The notes: generated by a model from the sequence alone, not told the origin. DNA of 64,000 nt from Christiangramia oceanisediminis (GCF_022570735.2 NZ_JANCNS010000003.1:1-64000); one strand, 5' to 3'; counted from the first letter of the stretch, positions 33,714 to 43,880 are shown. Program-made: numbers and translations.

Positions 33714-36700
33714 TCAATTCTTATACTCTTTAATATGCTTAAATATTTTATAACTATCAGTATCATTTTCGCTAGAAAACTTCCTAGCCGCTCCTAGATC
33801 CTTTGAATAAAATTGACGTTCTCCATGCGTTAAAAAGATAAATTTATAATTATTATCTCTAAGAAACTTATCGAAGTAGTCCTTACGCATGTAGACAAAA
33901 TTTTGAGTAGTATTATAATCTAAATAAAAATGAAAATTTATTGTGACAAGTTCTCCCCTCCTATTATAAAGATTAAATGTTTGCGGAGCATTAATTAATT
34001 TTAAATAAGAAGAAATTTCCATCGAAGGTACCTTGTGATGACCTGCTTGATTTAATGAGCTATGGTAAGATTCCCAGTTATACTCAGCAACAGGAATTAA
34101 AATTTCAAATTTCTCAACTATATCCGCAATAATTTCTCTCTCCTTAGGATAACTTATATTTAATCCCTTTTCATCGAAAATTGTATCAGGATAATAGCCC
34201 TCTTCACCTCGTTTAACCAATTTTTTATTTTCACCAACAACGAACTGTACTTCATGAAAGTTACTATATGTTGCGGTCTTAATGGTATTCATTTCGCCAG
34301 CAAATGTGTAATAATTCTCAGAAACTCTTGGAATACGGTCCCACTTCATATCCTTACTTTTCAACAATTTCACAAAAGTCGAGTATTCAGCTTCCTTTAT
34401 TAGAATCCCTCTCACTATCATAAATTGCTGTCTCCTAACCTCTTCATCTTTTTGACTAATAAAGCCATTAAGACAAACCCATTCCTTACCCTTTCCATTC
34501 AAATCATTCATTTCAAAATAAGAGTCCAATCCAGGAGTTTCACCGCTTTTCAACCAATCATGGATTGAAATTGTTCTATCCCCTAAAAAGTCTTCTACTA
34601 TAAATGGTTTATTTTTAGTAAGTTCAGGAAAGGTTGGATCTATATCAGATTGTGAAGGTCTAAATTCAGGCCATTCATCCCTCACAAGATCATTATCTTC
34701 CCGAAAGCCATAAATTTCAAAGAAAGCTATCCAAGAATATTTTTTACCATACCTTTCTATCTTTGGCTTTTGTGTTCTAGCGTGATAAAAACCTTGCTGA
34801 GTTATATTTTTTTCAGCTTTTTCAAATTTCTCCTTATTCCACCCCAAATCAAAAATCCTCCAATAGATTTGACGTCTTACTTTTTGTTTTTCTGGAGGGT
34901 CTGAATAGGAACTTCCCTCTGGCACAAGAGATCCTATAGTATAATTACTAAAATCCATATGAATAGGGCCATCATATCCATAATTCTTATCTCCATATTC
35001 ATATTCACCCCAATTCCTAATTCCTCCAAAAGTATAAGGAGGAGTTATTTCTTTAATCTGATCTTCAGAGAGGGATTTGGGATGATGCATCAAACAAACT
35101 TCAATACATCTTCTGGCATAATCTCTAGCTAAAATATGAGTCATCGAATAGGGAGCTTCAGATGCAAAAATTAATTCATAAAGTCTTTTGGCAGTTTTTA
35201 CTAATAAGTTTTCTCTGAAATACTTAGACTTCCAATCATTATGCTTCGCCAGTATAATTCCATATAGGCTGGCAAGCGTTCGCTCCCACACGTAAGGATC
35301 ATTTATGGCCAATGAATACTCTGTTAACTCAATGAAGTTAAGTGAAAACCTTCTTCCGTAGTAATAAATAGCTCTTGTCGCTTTATCCCTCATTTCTCTA
35401 TTTGTAGAAGTTAGCAACCACATTATTTTTTTTGCAGCAATATGAATTCTATCCGAAACAGGCTCATTATCCTTACAAATAGATTCAAACTTTTCTATAA
35501 AATTTTTAAGTCTCTCAGAAGAATATGAGTCATACTGTTTTCTGATATATTCCGTCCAAGTAGTATCTCTATCAGCCATCGATAAGTCAAACAATAAATT
35601 TGAAAGTAAATTAAAATTCAATGGATGATCGATATTAAATTCGGTATGGTTAAATAATTTAAAAATTTGGAATTTGGTATTATCACACTTGAAATTATCC
35701 ACTACAATTCTCAAGGCTTTGTCTTTATTAGCTTCAACTGTAGCTGTATTTATTTCAAATAAAGCCTCCAAAAAATATTGCCTAATTTTCGGGTTCAATT
35801 CTTGATTATAAATTGTCAATCCAAACTTTTTAACAATTAAAACAGACAAACATCGTAATATATCATGGTATAAAGGATGAAGAGTTTTCCTAATAATCAG
35901 TTCATTATGAAACTTATCTCCCTCTAAAAATGAAGTTAGTTCTACCTCGCTTTCAATTCCTTCAAGAAGAAATTTTGCAATCAAATATCCACTTAATAGA
36001 TCATAAGTAAATGTGATCATTTCCTCCTTACCCCAGTCCCGAAAAATTAATAAATCCTCTCCCTCAAATACAACTAACTGTTCCTCAGTTATTATTTTGG
36101 GAATTACGCAAGACAGGGGAGCATTTCTTCTGCTCTTATTCCATAAAATTCTTGAAATTTTTCTTAATATGTTTTGAGAAAAATTTTTGTTATATCTAGC
36201 CGATAACTTTAAACTTTCAACAACATTTTTATTAGATTTTTCGAGATATTGATCAAATACATCAAATAAGTCTTCATTTTGGAAAGACACAATTTGACCA
36301 GATTTGGCTTCACAGAAAATTTTTAAATATAAAGGTTCAGAAAAATGATTCATTGCCGCAGATTGATTCTGCAACTTAATATCATAATGTTTAAAATATC
36401 TATCAACTGCCTCATTTAGATTTTCACCTAAAAAACCCTCTACTTCTGCTTTTTTGAGCCAATTGTTTGAAGTAGCATAAAAATAACCGTCTGGAAATAA
36501 CTCCTTTTCATAAGAACTCCTATATGTGGTAATAAATAATATGTGTGGATAAAACTGATTTATCTCATTAATAAGCATTTCTAAATCGGTATCCCAAATA
36601 CTTTTCCAGTGAATAGATTCATTTAAACCATCTATCAATAAAACTGCCTTGGTATTGTTAACTCTACCGGCGACATTTAAAGCTCCCAAAAAATCTTTTA

Positions 36701-38000
36701 AACTCCATTCAATGGGTAAATCCAATAGATCTTTTAATTGTTCCCTCAATGGTTTATTAGATCTAAAATTTTTACCAAATAAAAATATTGCCGGCTTTCC
36801 CTCTTGTATTTGATACTCAACAACATTAGTTGCCAGATGTGTTTTACCTTTAGAAGCTCCTCCTGAAATATGTATATCATTCAGATGTCTATACTCCAAG
36901 CAATGAAATATATTTAAGTAAGCATCAATATAATTCCTAAGTGTGAAATAAGGCCCAAGAGAAATTTCTCTATATTTTTTCATCTTAGTCTTTCTGGGCT
37001 CAGATTTCTCTTCTTCTTGCGTATCCCAATGAAATGTTGGGATTATATCTCTTTCCCGAAAAGATGAATAATTAGAATAGAAATTTGTCAATTCCTCTTT
37101 ATAAGTAAGCGCCTTAGAAACAACAGACTCAAGTAAGCTTTTTTGATCTTTCTTTAAATACTCCTGAATTTTAAGAAGAATATCATTTCCACTTCTAATA
37201 ATTGAAGGATATTCATTGGAAGTAACAAAATTCCTGATTTTTAAATAATCTTCCTCAAAATCCTCATCTACATCATTATTTATTATTTCAGATATTCTTT
37301 CTTCATATTCAATTAAAAATTTATCCGTTTCTAATATTTTTTTACGTTCCTCTATAATATCAGCAAGTCTTGAATCAAAAAGGACCTGAATCACTTTTTC
37401 GTCAGCTTCGGACATAACATGAAGGCCATTCAAATATTTAGTTTTAATTACTGTGGAATTAGAAACTAAATTAAATTTATCCCTAAACCAATCCCGATCT
37501 AAAATTTTATCAGTAAAAAAGTATCTATGAACTTCTGGATACTTTCGCAATAAATTCAGGATCTCTGAATCTCCCAAATGATCGAGTGTCACTTCATGTT
37601 TTTTTGGAAGAACCGATCTACCCTTATGTATTTTTATTGGAAGTGATTTATAAAACCACTCTCTCTCATCGTTAGTAAACGTTAGCTGGCTACATAATAT
37701 CCATTTCTTTAATTTGGTACCATGAGTGTCATAAGCTTTTTGTAGCGAGTTTTTTATTTGTGCTTTTCTCCCCTTTCCATCTAACCTTCCAAAAAATTTA
37801 CATTGCCAGCCCCATATATCGCCATTAGGTAATTCTAAAAAGAATTCAACCCCATCTCCACCTCCACTGTCATCAATCGAAGTTAGTTTTCCTTTAGTAG
37901 AATGATCTTCGAACATTAACTGATAACACAGTTCTTCAAAACTTTTACTTTGATTTGTATTATAAGGTTTTAAATTATTCCAGTTTAGAACACTATTCAT
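33714..38000 (-). CDS. Mrr-like nuclease / STAND NTPase fusion (Avs-like defence candidate)
   Basis: 1428 residues. Residues 1-165 form a restriction-nuclease-like domain: FEELCYQL, then Asp49 (GGGDGVEFFLEL) and Gln66-x-Lys68 (WGWQCKFF), the Mrr variant of PD-(D/E)xK. A helical linker leads to a STAND/NACHT-type NTPase with Walker A GGASKGKTH (about 376-384) and Walker B AVLLIDGLNES (about 450). The remaining ~850 residues are helical repeats and then a distinct C-terminal region with KIERYGKKYSWIAFF. Effector-NTPase-sensor order is that of Avs antiviral STAND proteins. The gene is AT-rich. Confidence 0.7.
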   Translation of the reverse strand: MNSVLNWNNLKPYNTNQSKSFEELCYQLMFEDHSTKGKLTSIDDSGGGDGVEFFLELPNGDIWGWQCKFFGRLDGKGRKAQIKNSLQKAYDTHGTKLKKWILCSQLTFTNDEREWFYKSLPIKIHKGRSVLPKKHEVTLDHLGDSEILNLLRKYPEVHRYFFTDKILDRDWFRDKFNLVSNSTVIKTKYLNGLHVMSEADEKVIQVLFDSRLADIIEERKKILETDKFLIEYEERISEIINNDVDEDFEEDYLKIRNFVTSNEYPSIIRSGNDILLKIQEYLKKDQKSLLESVVSKALTYKEELTNFYSNYSSFRERDIIPTFHWDTQEEEKSEPRKTKMKKYREISLGPYFTLRNYIDAYLNIFHCLEYRHLNDIHISGGASKGKTHLATNVVEYQIQEGKPAIFLFGKNFRSNKPLREQLKDLLDLPIEWSLKDFLGALNVAGRVNNTKAVLLIDGLNESIHWKSIWDTDLEMLINEINQFYPHILFITTYRSSYEKELFPDGYFYATSNNWLKKAEVEGFLGENLNEAVDRYFKHYDIKLQNQSAAMNHFSEPLYLKIFCEAKSGQIVSFQNEDLFDVFDQYLEKSNKNVVESLKLSARYNKNFSQNILRKISRILWNKSRRNAPLSCVIPKIITEEQLVVFEGEDLLIFRDWGKEEMITFTYDLLSGYLIAKFLLEGIESEVELTSFLEGDKFHNELIIRKTLHPLYHDILRCLSVLIVKKFGLTIYNQELNPKIRQYFLEALFEINTATVEANKDKALRIVVDNFKCDNTKFQIFKLFNHTEFNIDHPLNFNLLSNLLFDLSMADRDTTWTEYIRKQYDSYSSERLKNFIEKFESICKDNEPVSDRIHIAAKKIMWLLTSTNREMRDKATRAIYYYGRRFSLNFIELTEYSLAINDPYVWERTLASLYGIILAKHNDWKSKYFRENLLVKTAKRLYELIFASEAPYSMTHILARDYARRCIEVCLMHHPKSLSEDQIKEITPPYTFGGIRNWGEYEYGDKNYGYDGPIHMDFSNYTIGSLVPEGSSYSDPPEKQKVRRQIYWRIFDLGWNKEKFEKAEKNITQQGFYHARTQKPKIERYGKKYSWIAFFEIYGFREDNDLVRDEWPEFRPSQSDIDPTFPELTKNKPFIVEDFLGDRTISIHDWLKSGETPGLDSYFEMNDLNGKGKEWVCLNGFISQKDEEVRRQQFMIVRGILIKEAEYSTFVKLLKSKDMKWDRIPRVSENYYTFAGEMNTIKTATYSNFHEVQFVVGENKKLVKRGEEGYYPDTIFDEKGLNISYPKEREIIADIVEKFEILIPVAEYNWESYHSSLNQAGHHKVPSMEISSYLKLINAPQTFNLYNRRGELVTINFHFYLDYNTTQNFVYMRKDYFDKFLRDNNYKFIFLTHGERQFYSKDLGAARKFSSENDTDSYKIFKHIKEYKN

Positions 38001-38301
38001 TTGAATGTATGGATTTGTAGTAAAATTAGGAAAGTTATTCTTCCTTCCAAGTGTAATCTATAATCTCTAATTTTGATCTTTGTAGGCGAACGCTATGGAA
38101 GGAAATTAAAATAATTTCAGAAAGTCTCAATTTAAAGAAACCCACCAACAATTTTAGTGCTTAGGTATAATATTAAAAGAATCTTCTTCCCTTTGATTAG
38201 GAAAAACAAAATGGAAACAATTCTCAATTTTAAATAATAAATATTTAGCAAATAATTATATTAAATTGGAATAGTTAAAATTCAACACTTAATACTTTCT
38301 T
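38001..38301. promoter_or_regulatory. Divergent intergenic region between the STAND and PD-(D/E)xK genes
   Basis: 300 bp of AT-rich sequence between two divergent starts. TTCCTTCCA (38,041) and TGGAAGGAA (38,096) form a 9-bp inverted repeat around a GATCTTTG that resembles a weak rightward -7 box. No gene or clear promoter pair is supported. Confidence 0.3.
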
Positions 38302-40014
38302 TTGGAATCTAAATTAGTAGTCCGTTTATCTTATAGGGATATTTTCCAAGATAAACAAAGCATACCTCATATATTAAAAAAAATCAACTGCCATGTAGCT
38401 TTAATATTCTTGGTTTTATTAAATAAAAATGAACATGAACTTCGGAAGGACCCCTCCAATGAATTAAAATATATTTTAAATAACTGGTTGCCAGGTTTAA
38501 ATAAAAATATTAAACAAAAAATAATAAAAGCATTCTATAAGCATAAAGATTATAAATCAAGTAAAGAGGATCTCCGTTCTGTTGTGGTAATAAATCGTAT
38601 TTCGACGCTAAGATCAATGGAACTTTTATTATCACAAAGTACAGATTTTAAGATGGGTTCGAACTCTATTTTAAAGGAAAAAGAAACAGAGAGTGAGTTG
38701 GCACTTTTCAAGCTTTATCTTATGATAAATGAAGAAATTGCGTCAAGACAAGATAAAATTTTCAAAGAATATTTTAAAGATACTTTTGATGAACTGGATG
38801 ATATTCAGTTTCATTTATTAATAGGTATAACCAACCCTCTTATTAAACTAGATATAGCAGAATCTATTCAACCAGAGATATACAAGTTTATTTTGTTTGA
38901 AAAGTGGCTCAGATCGAAACCGGAATATTACGAAATGTCACTTTCTTATTTAAGGAGAATAAATATTAGTACTTGGTATGAATACTTCACTGATGTTTTT
39001 AATATTTGTCGCGGTTCCACTGAAACGATTTTTATTTCATCTAAATTATACCCAGTCCTTGAAAAGATTCTCTCCTATCTAACTGTTCGAGGTGGCATAA
39101 ACTCAAGTTGGTCAGAATTCCAAAACCTCAGAAAAAAACCAATAATTGAAATAGAAGAGGGTTTATACCTAATTCTTGATATGGAGTTTCTTTTGAATAA
39201 ATTATTTTCAAGTCTTTATCATGAAATTTTAGCCCATAGTAAAATTTACGGCCTACCTAATTTTAGCCAAGACTACAATAAAGATTTTATTGAAGATATG
39301 CTACTCGAAAATAGCTTTAAGATGACTTTCGGTAATTCTTATAAAAAATTGTCAGAATCCACAATAAAAAAAACCAAACAAAAAAGAATTGACAATTTAA
39401 GCCTTCCAGATTTCTATATAAGAAACGGTAAAAAAGTATTTCTGTTCGAGTGCAAAAATTCCTTTATTTCGAACGCTAATAAGATTAAACTTAATACTGA
39501 AGAACTATTAGATGAAATTAAAACTAAGTTTTATTGCTACGGATTTAAAGATGCATCTAAGATAAAATCTAAAGCGGTACTTCAACTTATAAATTTTATT
39601 AGGCTTTCCATTGAGGGGAGTTATACTTTTTTTGATAATACTGGAAATCCCAAAAAATTAATTTATTACCCTATATTAATCGTAACAGATCCTACGCTAA
39701 CTTCAATAGGTTTTAATCAATATTTAAATTATTATTTCGAAAAAGAGCTTTTTAAAATTGGATATAGTTCCAAATACTTTATTAAATCATTTACAATAAT
39801 CCATATCGATGATTTTCTTTATCATCAAAGAAGATTAAAAAAACTCTCCAACGTAATCGATCATTATCATAATTATATTGACAAGGTGGAAGGATTAGAT
39901 TCGATGATTTCATTCAGTGATTTTCTAACTAATAAAATCTATTTAAGGAGGCCAAAAATGTTGAAGAAAAATGTTTCGCATATATTTGAGAATTCGTTAC
40001 TTCCTAAAGAATAA
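38302..40014 (+). CDS. PD-(D/E)xK nuclease-like protein of unknown family
   Basis: 570 residues, Lys/Ile-rich and without a recognised N-terminal family. A PD-(D/E)xK core is plain in the C-terminal half: Asp370 (LPDFYIRNGK), Glu383 and Lys385 (FLFECKNS). The first ~340 residues are mostly helical by pattern and could be a sensor. The start is TTG (MESKLVV); the frame is closed by a stop 12 bases before it and no early in-frame ATG exists. It is divergent from the STAND gene, hinting at shared control. It looks like a stand-alone antiviral nuclease; this is inference from motif and place. Confidence 0.6.
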   Translation: MESKLVVRLSYRDIFQDKQSIPHILKKINCHVALIFLVLLNKNEHELRKDPSNELKYILNNWLPGLNKNIKQKIIKAFYKHKDYKSSKEDLRSVVVINRISTLRSMELLLSQSTDFKMGSNSILKEKETESELALFKLYLMINEEIASRQDKIFKEYFKDTFDELDDIQFHLLIGITNPLIKLDIAESIQPEIYKFILFEKWLRSKPEYYEMSLSYLRRINISTWYEYFTDVFNICRGSTETIFISSKLYPVLEKILSYLTVRGGINSSWSEFQNLRKKPIIEIEEGLYLILDMEFLLNKLFSSLYHEILAHSKIYGLPNFSQDYNKDFIEDMLLENSFKMTFGNSYKKLSESTIKKTKQKRIDNLSLPDFYIRNGKKVFLFECKNSFISNANKIKLNTEELLDEIKTKFYCYGFKDASKIKSKAVLQLINFIRLSIEGSYTFFDNTGNPKKLIYYPILIVTDPTLTSIGFNQYLNYYFEKELFKIGYSSKYFIKSFTIIHIDDFLYHQRRLKKLSNVIDHYHNYIDKVEGLDSMISFSDFLTNKIYLRRPKMLKKNVSHIFENSLLPKE

Positions 40015-40233
40015 TGTTTGATCAAATGAAATAATTAGCTTTTAGTCTAATATTTTATAGTTGCCATCTAGTCTTAATAGTCCTAATTTCCATATTTTAT
40101 CAAAAGGTTAGGTTTTTTCCATTATCTGCATTTGAAATATACTCAGGATTGGTTAGTTTTACTATCCGAAAATCTGATACTACTCCCACCCTATTTGAAG
40201 TATTACAGATAATAATGCTAACCAACTTAATTT

Positions 40234-43200
40234 ATGGCCTTATTCCAGGTTTCTGTTTTAAAGAAATACCTTAAGCTTCAGGATGAGAAGACCATCGATA
40301 AATCGTATAAAAAATTCACCTCTTATTTTCAGCATCCCGAGATCCAGGAAAACATCAGGAAGTCCAAGGAAGAACAATTCCAGGCGACCTTCCTAAGTGA
40401 GCTGTTTGTCAATATACTCGGATATAAGCTAAATCCTAATCCAAATTATAATCTAACCACTGAATTCAAGAACGAATCCAACAACCGTAAGGCTGATGGA
40501 GCGATTCTGAAACAGGGAAATGCCATTGGGGTAATTGAATTAAAGGGAACTAATACCAAGCACCTGGAAGGAATCAGGCAACAGGCATTTGATTATAAGG
40601 CCAATCAAAAGAATTGCGTTTATGTTATAACATCTAATTTTGAGAAGCTTCGATTCTATATAAACGATGCAACCGAATTCCTGGAATTCGATCTTTTTGA
40701 ACTTAACCGTAATGACTTCGGTTTACTTTGGCTTTGCATGCATCATGATCATATCCTGAATGGCTTACCTCTCAAGATCAAGGAAGCATCCCTGGTAGAA
40801 GAAGAGGCAATTACTAAAGAGTTCTACAAGGATTATTCGGTTTTCAAGAGAGAGTTATACCGGGACCTTGTAAAGAAAAATGCCAAAGAATTAAAATCTA
40901 TTCGTCATTCTGAACTTGCTTCTGAATCCCTAGAAGATGAAGAATTCCAAAAAGAGGTGAATGGCTTAGAAAAGAATGTAAAGCTCAACCTTTTTAAAAA
41001 ATCACAGAAGCTTATAGATCGCTTCCTTTTTGTCTTCTTTGCCGAAGACCGTGGCCTCCTTCCTCCCAATTCTATCCATAAAATCATTCAGAACTGGGAA
41101 ATGTTACAGGAAATGGATGTAGAGCAATCCCTATACGAAAGATATAAGATTTACTTCAATTACCTGAACACTGGTCGTGAGGCTAAAGGTGACCAGGCCG
41201 AGATCTTCGCTTATAATGGCGGACTCTTTAAACCGGATACCATTTTGGATATGCTGAAGATAGATAATGATCTATTGCTAAAGCATACTAAGAAGCTTGC
41301 TACCTACGATTTCGAAAGCCAGGTAGACGTAAATATTCTGGGGCATATCTTTGAAAATTCATTGAACGAGATCGAGAGCGTAAATGCCGAGATCGAGGGT
41401 GCCGACTTCGATAAGCAGAAAAGCAAGCGAAAAAAAGATGGAGTCTTTTATACGCCTAAATATATTACCAAATATATTGTGGAGAATACGGTTGGTAAGC
41501 TTTGCGAGGAAAAGAAGATCGAACTGGGCTTCCGGGAAGAAGAATACTTTAAAGGAAGAAAAAAACGCCATAAAGCTACCTTAGAACAACTTTTAAAAAT
41601 TCTTGAAAATTACCGGGAATGGCTTTTAAAACTTACTATATGTGACCCCGCTTGTGGCTCCGGAGCTTTTTTAAACCAGGCGTTGGACTTTTTAATTAAG
41701 GAACACCGATATATCGATGAAATGCGCGGTAAGTTGCTTGATGAAAGTTTTCGGTTCCCTGGGATCGAGAATACCATCTTGGAAAACAATATTTACGGGG
41801 TGGATATCAACGAAGAGAGCGTGGAAATCGCACGGCTAAGTCTATGGTTGCGTACAGCTAAGCCACATAGAAAACTCAATGACCTTAGCAGCCATATTAA
41901 ATGCGGAAACTCATTAATCGATAATAAAAAAATAGCCGGGGATAAAGCTTTTAAATGGGATAAAGAATTTCCGGAAGTTTTTAAAAATGGTGGTTTTGAT
42001 GTGATTATTGGAAATCCTCCCTACGGAGCAAAATTAGAAAAGCCTTCCCAGCAGTATTTGAATGAAAGGTATATTCAGGGTGGTTCTGAAACTGTAATAT
42101 CTTTTCTAAAATTATCTCATGAATTATTAAATATTCATGGCCAACTAGGTTTTATTATACCTAAATCGTTCTCGTTTTCTTCGAATTACAGAAGCATTAG
42201 AGAATTTTTAATTGCCGAAATATCTGAGATAGTTGATTGCGGTAAAGTTTGGAACAATGTTAAGCTAGAACAAATAATTATAAGTTTCACAAAATCTAAA
42301 ATTTCACCCGTATATAATTCAGCTATAAGAAATAATACTGACATAACTAGCTTGGGTATAATCGATAAACAAACCTTTAAAAAATATGATTTAATACTAA
42401 ATGGTATATCGGAAAAAGAATTAGAAATAGGCCAGAAAATACATTCCAATAATATTTTTCTGAATGACGTTGCCATCAATCAAAGAGGAGGTTCTATCCA
42501 AAGAAATATTGGCCCTACAGGAGATTTTTTCGTTCTGGGGGGAGCTAATATACAAAGAGAAGGGATTAAAGGATATAAAGGTATGGCACCTAAAAATAAA
42601 ATTAATAATGATTCTAAAAATCTTCTGAATAGAAACTCAGTATTAGTCCAAAATATTGTTTCTCATATTAACAATCCAATTGAGCATATTAAAATAACAG
42701 CTTGCACAGTAGATACGAATTTAAACCGGTACGCAATTCTAGATACAATTAATCAATTAACAATTAACAGCAATAAATACAGCAACATTCAAATAGAAAA
42801 TTTACTAAACTCACCTCTAGTAAACTGGTATGCCTTCCGATTCATTTATGGTAAAGCTATACGAACTATGCACTTTGATAATGCTGTGACATCAAGAATC
42901 CCACTACCCGTTTTTACAATTCAAGAGGGAAAAGAAATTAATAGTTTAGGAATTGAGCTGAAAAAGAGATTTAAAGAAATTTTCGAGTTAGAAGAAGTTT
43001 TTGATGATTTTATAAGGTTATCTATTGATTTACAATCCCATAAAGGAATAATTGGAAATTCGATCAATGATTTTAAAAAATTTATTAATAAAATAAATTC
43101 TATACTTCGAAAAAACAATCGAGAAAAATTATCTAAAGAACAAGAATTGGATTGGTTTGGTGTTTTCAACAAAAAATCGATGGAAATTTTAAAACTGAAA

Positions 43201-43302
43201 AAAGAAATTACTGAAATTCAGTATTCAATTGATAATTTAATTTTTAAGGTTTATGGTTTGAATGAAAAAGAAATACAGATTATTAAAGACCAGATGCCCT
43301 AA
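40234..43302 (+). CDS. Type IIG restriction-modification enzyme (Eco57I-like)
   Basis: A 1022-residue single-chain restriction and modification enzyme. The N-terminal nuclease has Asp88 (NRKADGAIL) and Glu102/Lys104 (GVIELKG). A helical connector follows, then the N6-adenine methyltransferase with motif I DPACGSGAFLNQAL (about 472) and motif IV IIGNPPYGA (about 590). The C-terminal ~300 residues (QRGGSIQRNI ... GGANIQREG) form the target-recognition domain. One protein both methylates and cuts, so no separate genes are needed. The last third is more AT-rich than the first, suggesting exchange of the specificity part. Confidence 0.88.
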   Translation: MALFQVSVLKKYLKLQDEKTIDKSYKKFTSYFQHPEIQENIRKSKEEQFQATFLSELFVNILGYKLNPNPNYNLTTEFKNESNNRKADGAILKQGNAIGVIELKGTNTKHLEGIRQQAFDYKANQKNCVYVITSNFEKLRFYINDATEFLEFDLFELNRNDFGLLWLCMHHDHILNGLPLKIKEASLVEEEAITKEFYKDYSVFKRELYRDLVKKNAKELKSIRHSELASESLEDEEFQKEVNGLEKNVKLNLFKKSQKLIDRFLFVFFAEDRGLLPPNSIHKIIQNWEMLQEMDVEQSLYERYKIYFNYLNTGREAKGDQAEIFAYNGGLFKPDTILDMLKIDNDLLLKHTKKLATYDFESQVDVNILGHIFENSLNEIESVNAEIEGADFDKQKSKRKKDGVFYTPKYITKYIVENTVGKLCEEKKIELGFREEEYFKGRKKRHKATLEQLLKILENYREWLLKLTICDPACGSGAFLNQALDFLIKEHRYIDEMRGKLLDESFRFPGIENTILENNIYGVDINEESVEIARLSLWLRTAKPHRKLNDLSSHIKCGNSLIDNKKIAGDKAFKWDKEFPEVFKNGGFDVIIGNPPYGAKLEKPSQQYLNERYIQGGSETVISFLKLSHELLNIHGQLGFIIPKSFSFSSNYRSIREFLIAEISEIVDCGKVWNNVKLEQIIISFTKSKISPVYNSAIRNNTDITSLGIIDKQTFKKYDLILNGISEKELEIGQKIHSNNIFLNDVAINQRGGSIQRNIGPTGDFFVLGGANIQREGIKGYKGMAPKNKINNDSKNLLNRNSVLVQNIVSHINNPIEHIKITACTVDTNLNRYAILDTINQLTINSNKYSNIQIENLLNSPLVNWYAFRFIYGKAIRTMHFDNAVTSRIPLPVFTIQEGKEINSLGIELKKRFKEIFELEEVFDDFIRLSIDLQSHKGIIGNSINDFKKFINKINSILRKNNREKLSKEQELDWFGVFNKKSMEILKLKKEITEIQYSIDNLIFKVYGLNEKEIQIIKDQMP
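40902..40930 (+). repeat. Dispersed palindromic repeat embedded in the R-M gene
   Basis: TCGTCATTCTGAACTTGCTT at the left of this segment, then CTGAATCCC, resembles a palindromic repeat found between genes in many Bacteroidota genomes (from memory). It sits in frame and encodes about ten residues (RHSELASESL) in the helical connector between nuclease and methylase. Confidence 0.45.
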
Positions 43303-43399
43303 TTATAACTAAAATAAAGAGTGTTTAACTTTCAAATAATTAAAAAGCAATAATTAGGATAAATATTTAAATCAATAATTTAATTAAAAATAAAAATTT

Positions 43400-43765
43400 A
43401 TGACAACCGAAGAACTTAATCAAGCATATAACTATTTCACCCAGCCAAATATTCAAACCTATATTGAAGCGGAAGTAGCTCATACATCACGCAACAGATT
43501 TGAAAGAGATTATGCTGAATTTACTGGAAATCAACCATTACCTGTTGACACGAATTCAAAACCCTATTTCGTTTTAGCGCCAAATGCGAATAAATGGGGA
43601 ATAGAATTACGAATTTATTTTACTGAAGATGAAGATAATATCCCTGAATTTTTAGATGCTCTAGCAACTTCAAATACTAGACCGGGATATGAGATGTATG
43701 ATAAGCGTATAAATAATAACGAGCTTATAAACTATTTACTTTCAAGAGGATTTACCTTAGGATAG
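43400..43765 (+). CDS. Small hypothetical protein
   Basis: 121 residues, acidic, no membrane segment and no recognised motif (MTTEELNQAYNYFTQPNIQT at the start). It lies 97 bp after the type IIG gene on the same strand and is followed by a short coding relic, so it may be the survivor of a larger lost module. Length and codon use look coding. No function can be proposed. Confidence 0.55.
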   Translation: MTTEELNQAYNYFTQPNIQTYIEAEVAHTSRNRFERDYAEFTGNQPLPVDTNSKPYFVLAPNANKWGIELRIYFTEDEDNIPEFLDALATSNTRPGYEMYDKRINNNELINYLLSRGFTLG

Positions 43766-43766
43766 C

Positions 43767-43880
43767 ATACTAGAAGGCCTCGATCCGGTAAAAGAAATGA
43801 TCAAGAAAACAACCCTTTTACCGGATGTAGCTTTTATAAAAAGTGATAATAAAGGTGGAACTTTAGCAGCACATAAATGA
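43767..43880 (+). pseudogene. C-terminal coding relic without a start
   Basis: A frame of 37 codons plus stop reads ILEGLDPVKEMIKKTTLLPD and ends GGTLAAHK. It has good coding character, but no upstream start or remaining body; a stop in frame lies two codons upstream of the likely break. I could not identify the parent gene. The next real gene begins 50 bp later. Confidence 0.4.

Noticed and set aside
38041-38104. Small RNA or promoter in the STAND / PD-(D/E)xK gap
   Set aside because: There is a 9-bp inverted repeat and a GATCTTTG, but no -33 element, no terminator and 200 bp to the next start; the signal is weak in AT-rich DNA.
40234-43302. BREX (PglX) or DISARM methyltransferase
   Set aside because: The protein has its own N-terminal nuclease (Asp88, Glu102, Lys104), and no PglZ, BrxC or DrmA/B partners are nearby, so a single-chain type IIG enzyme is the better reading.
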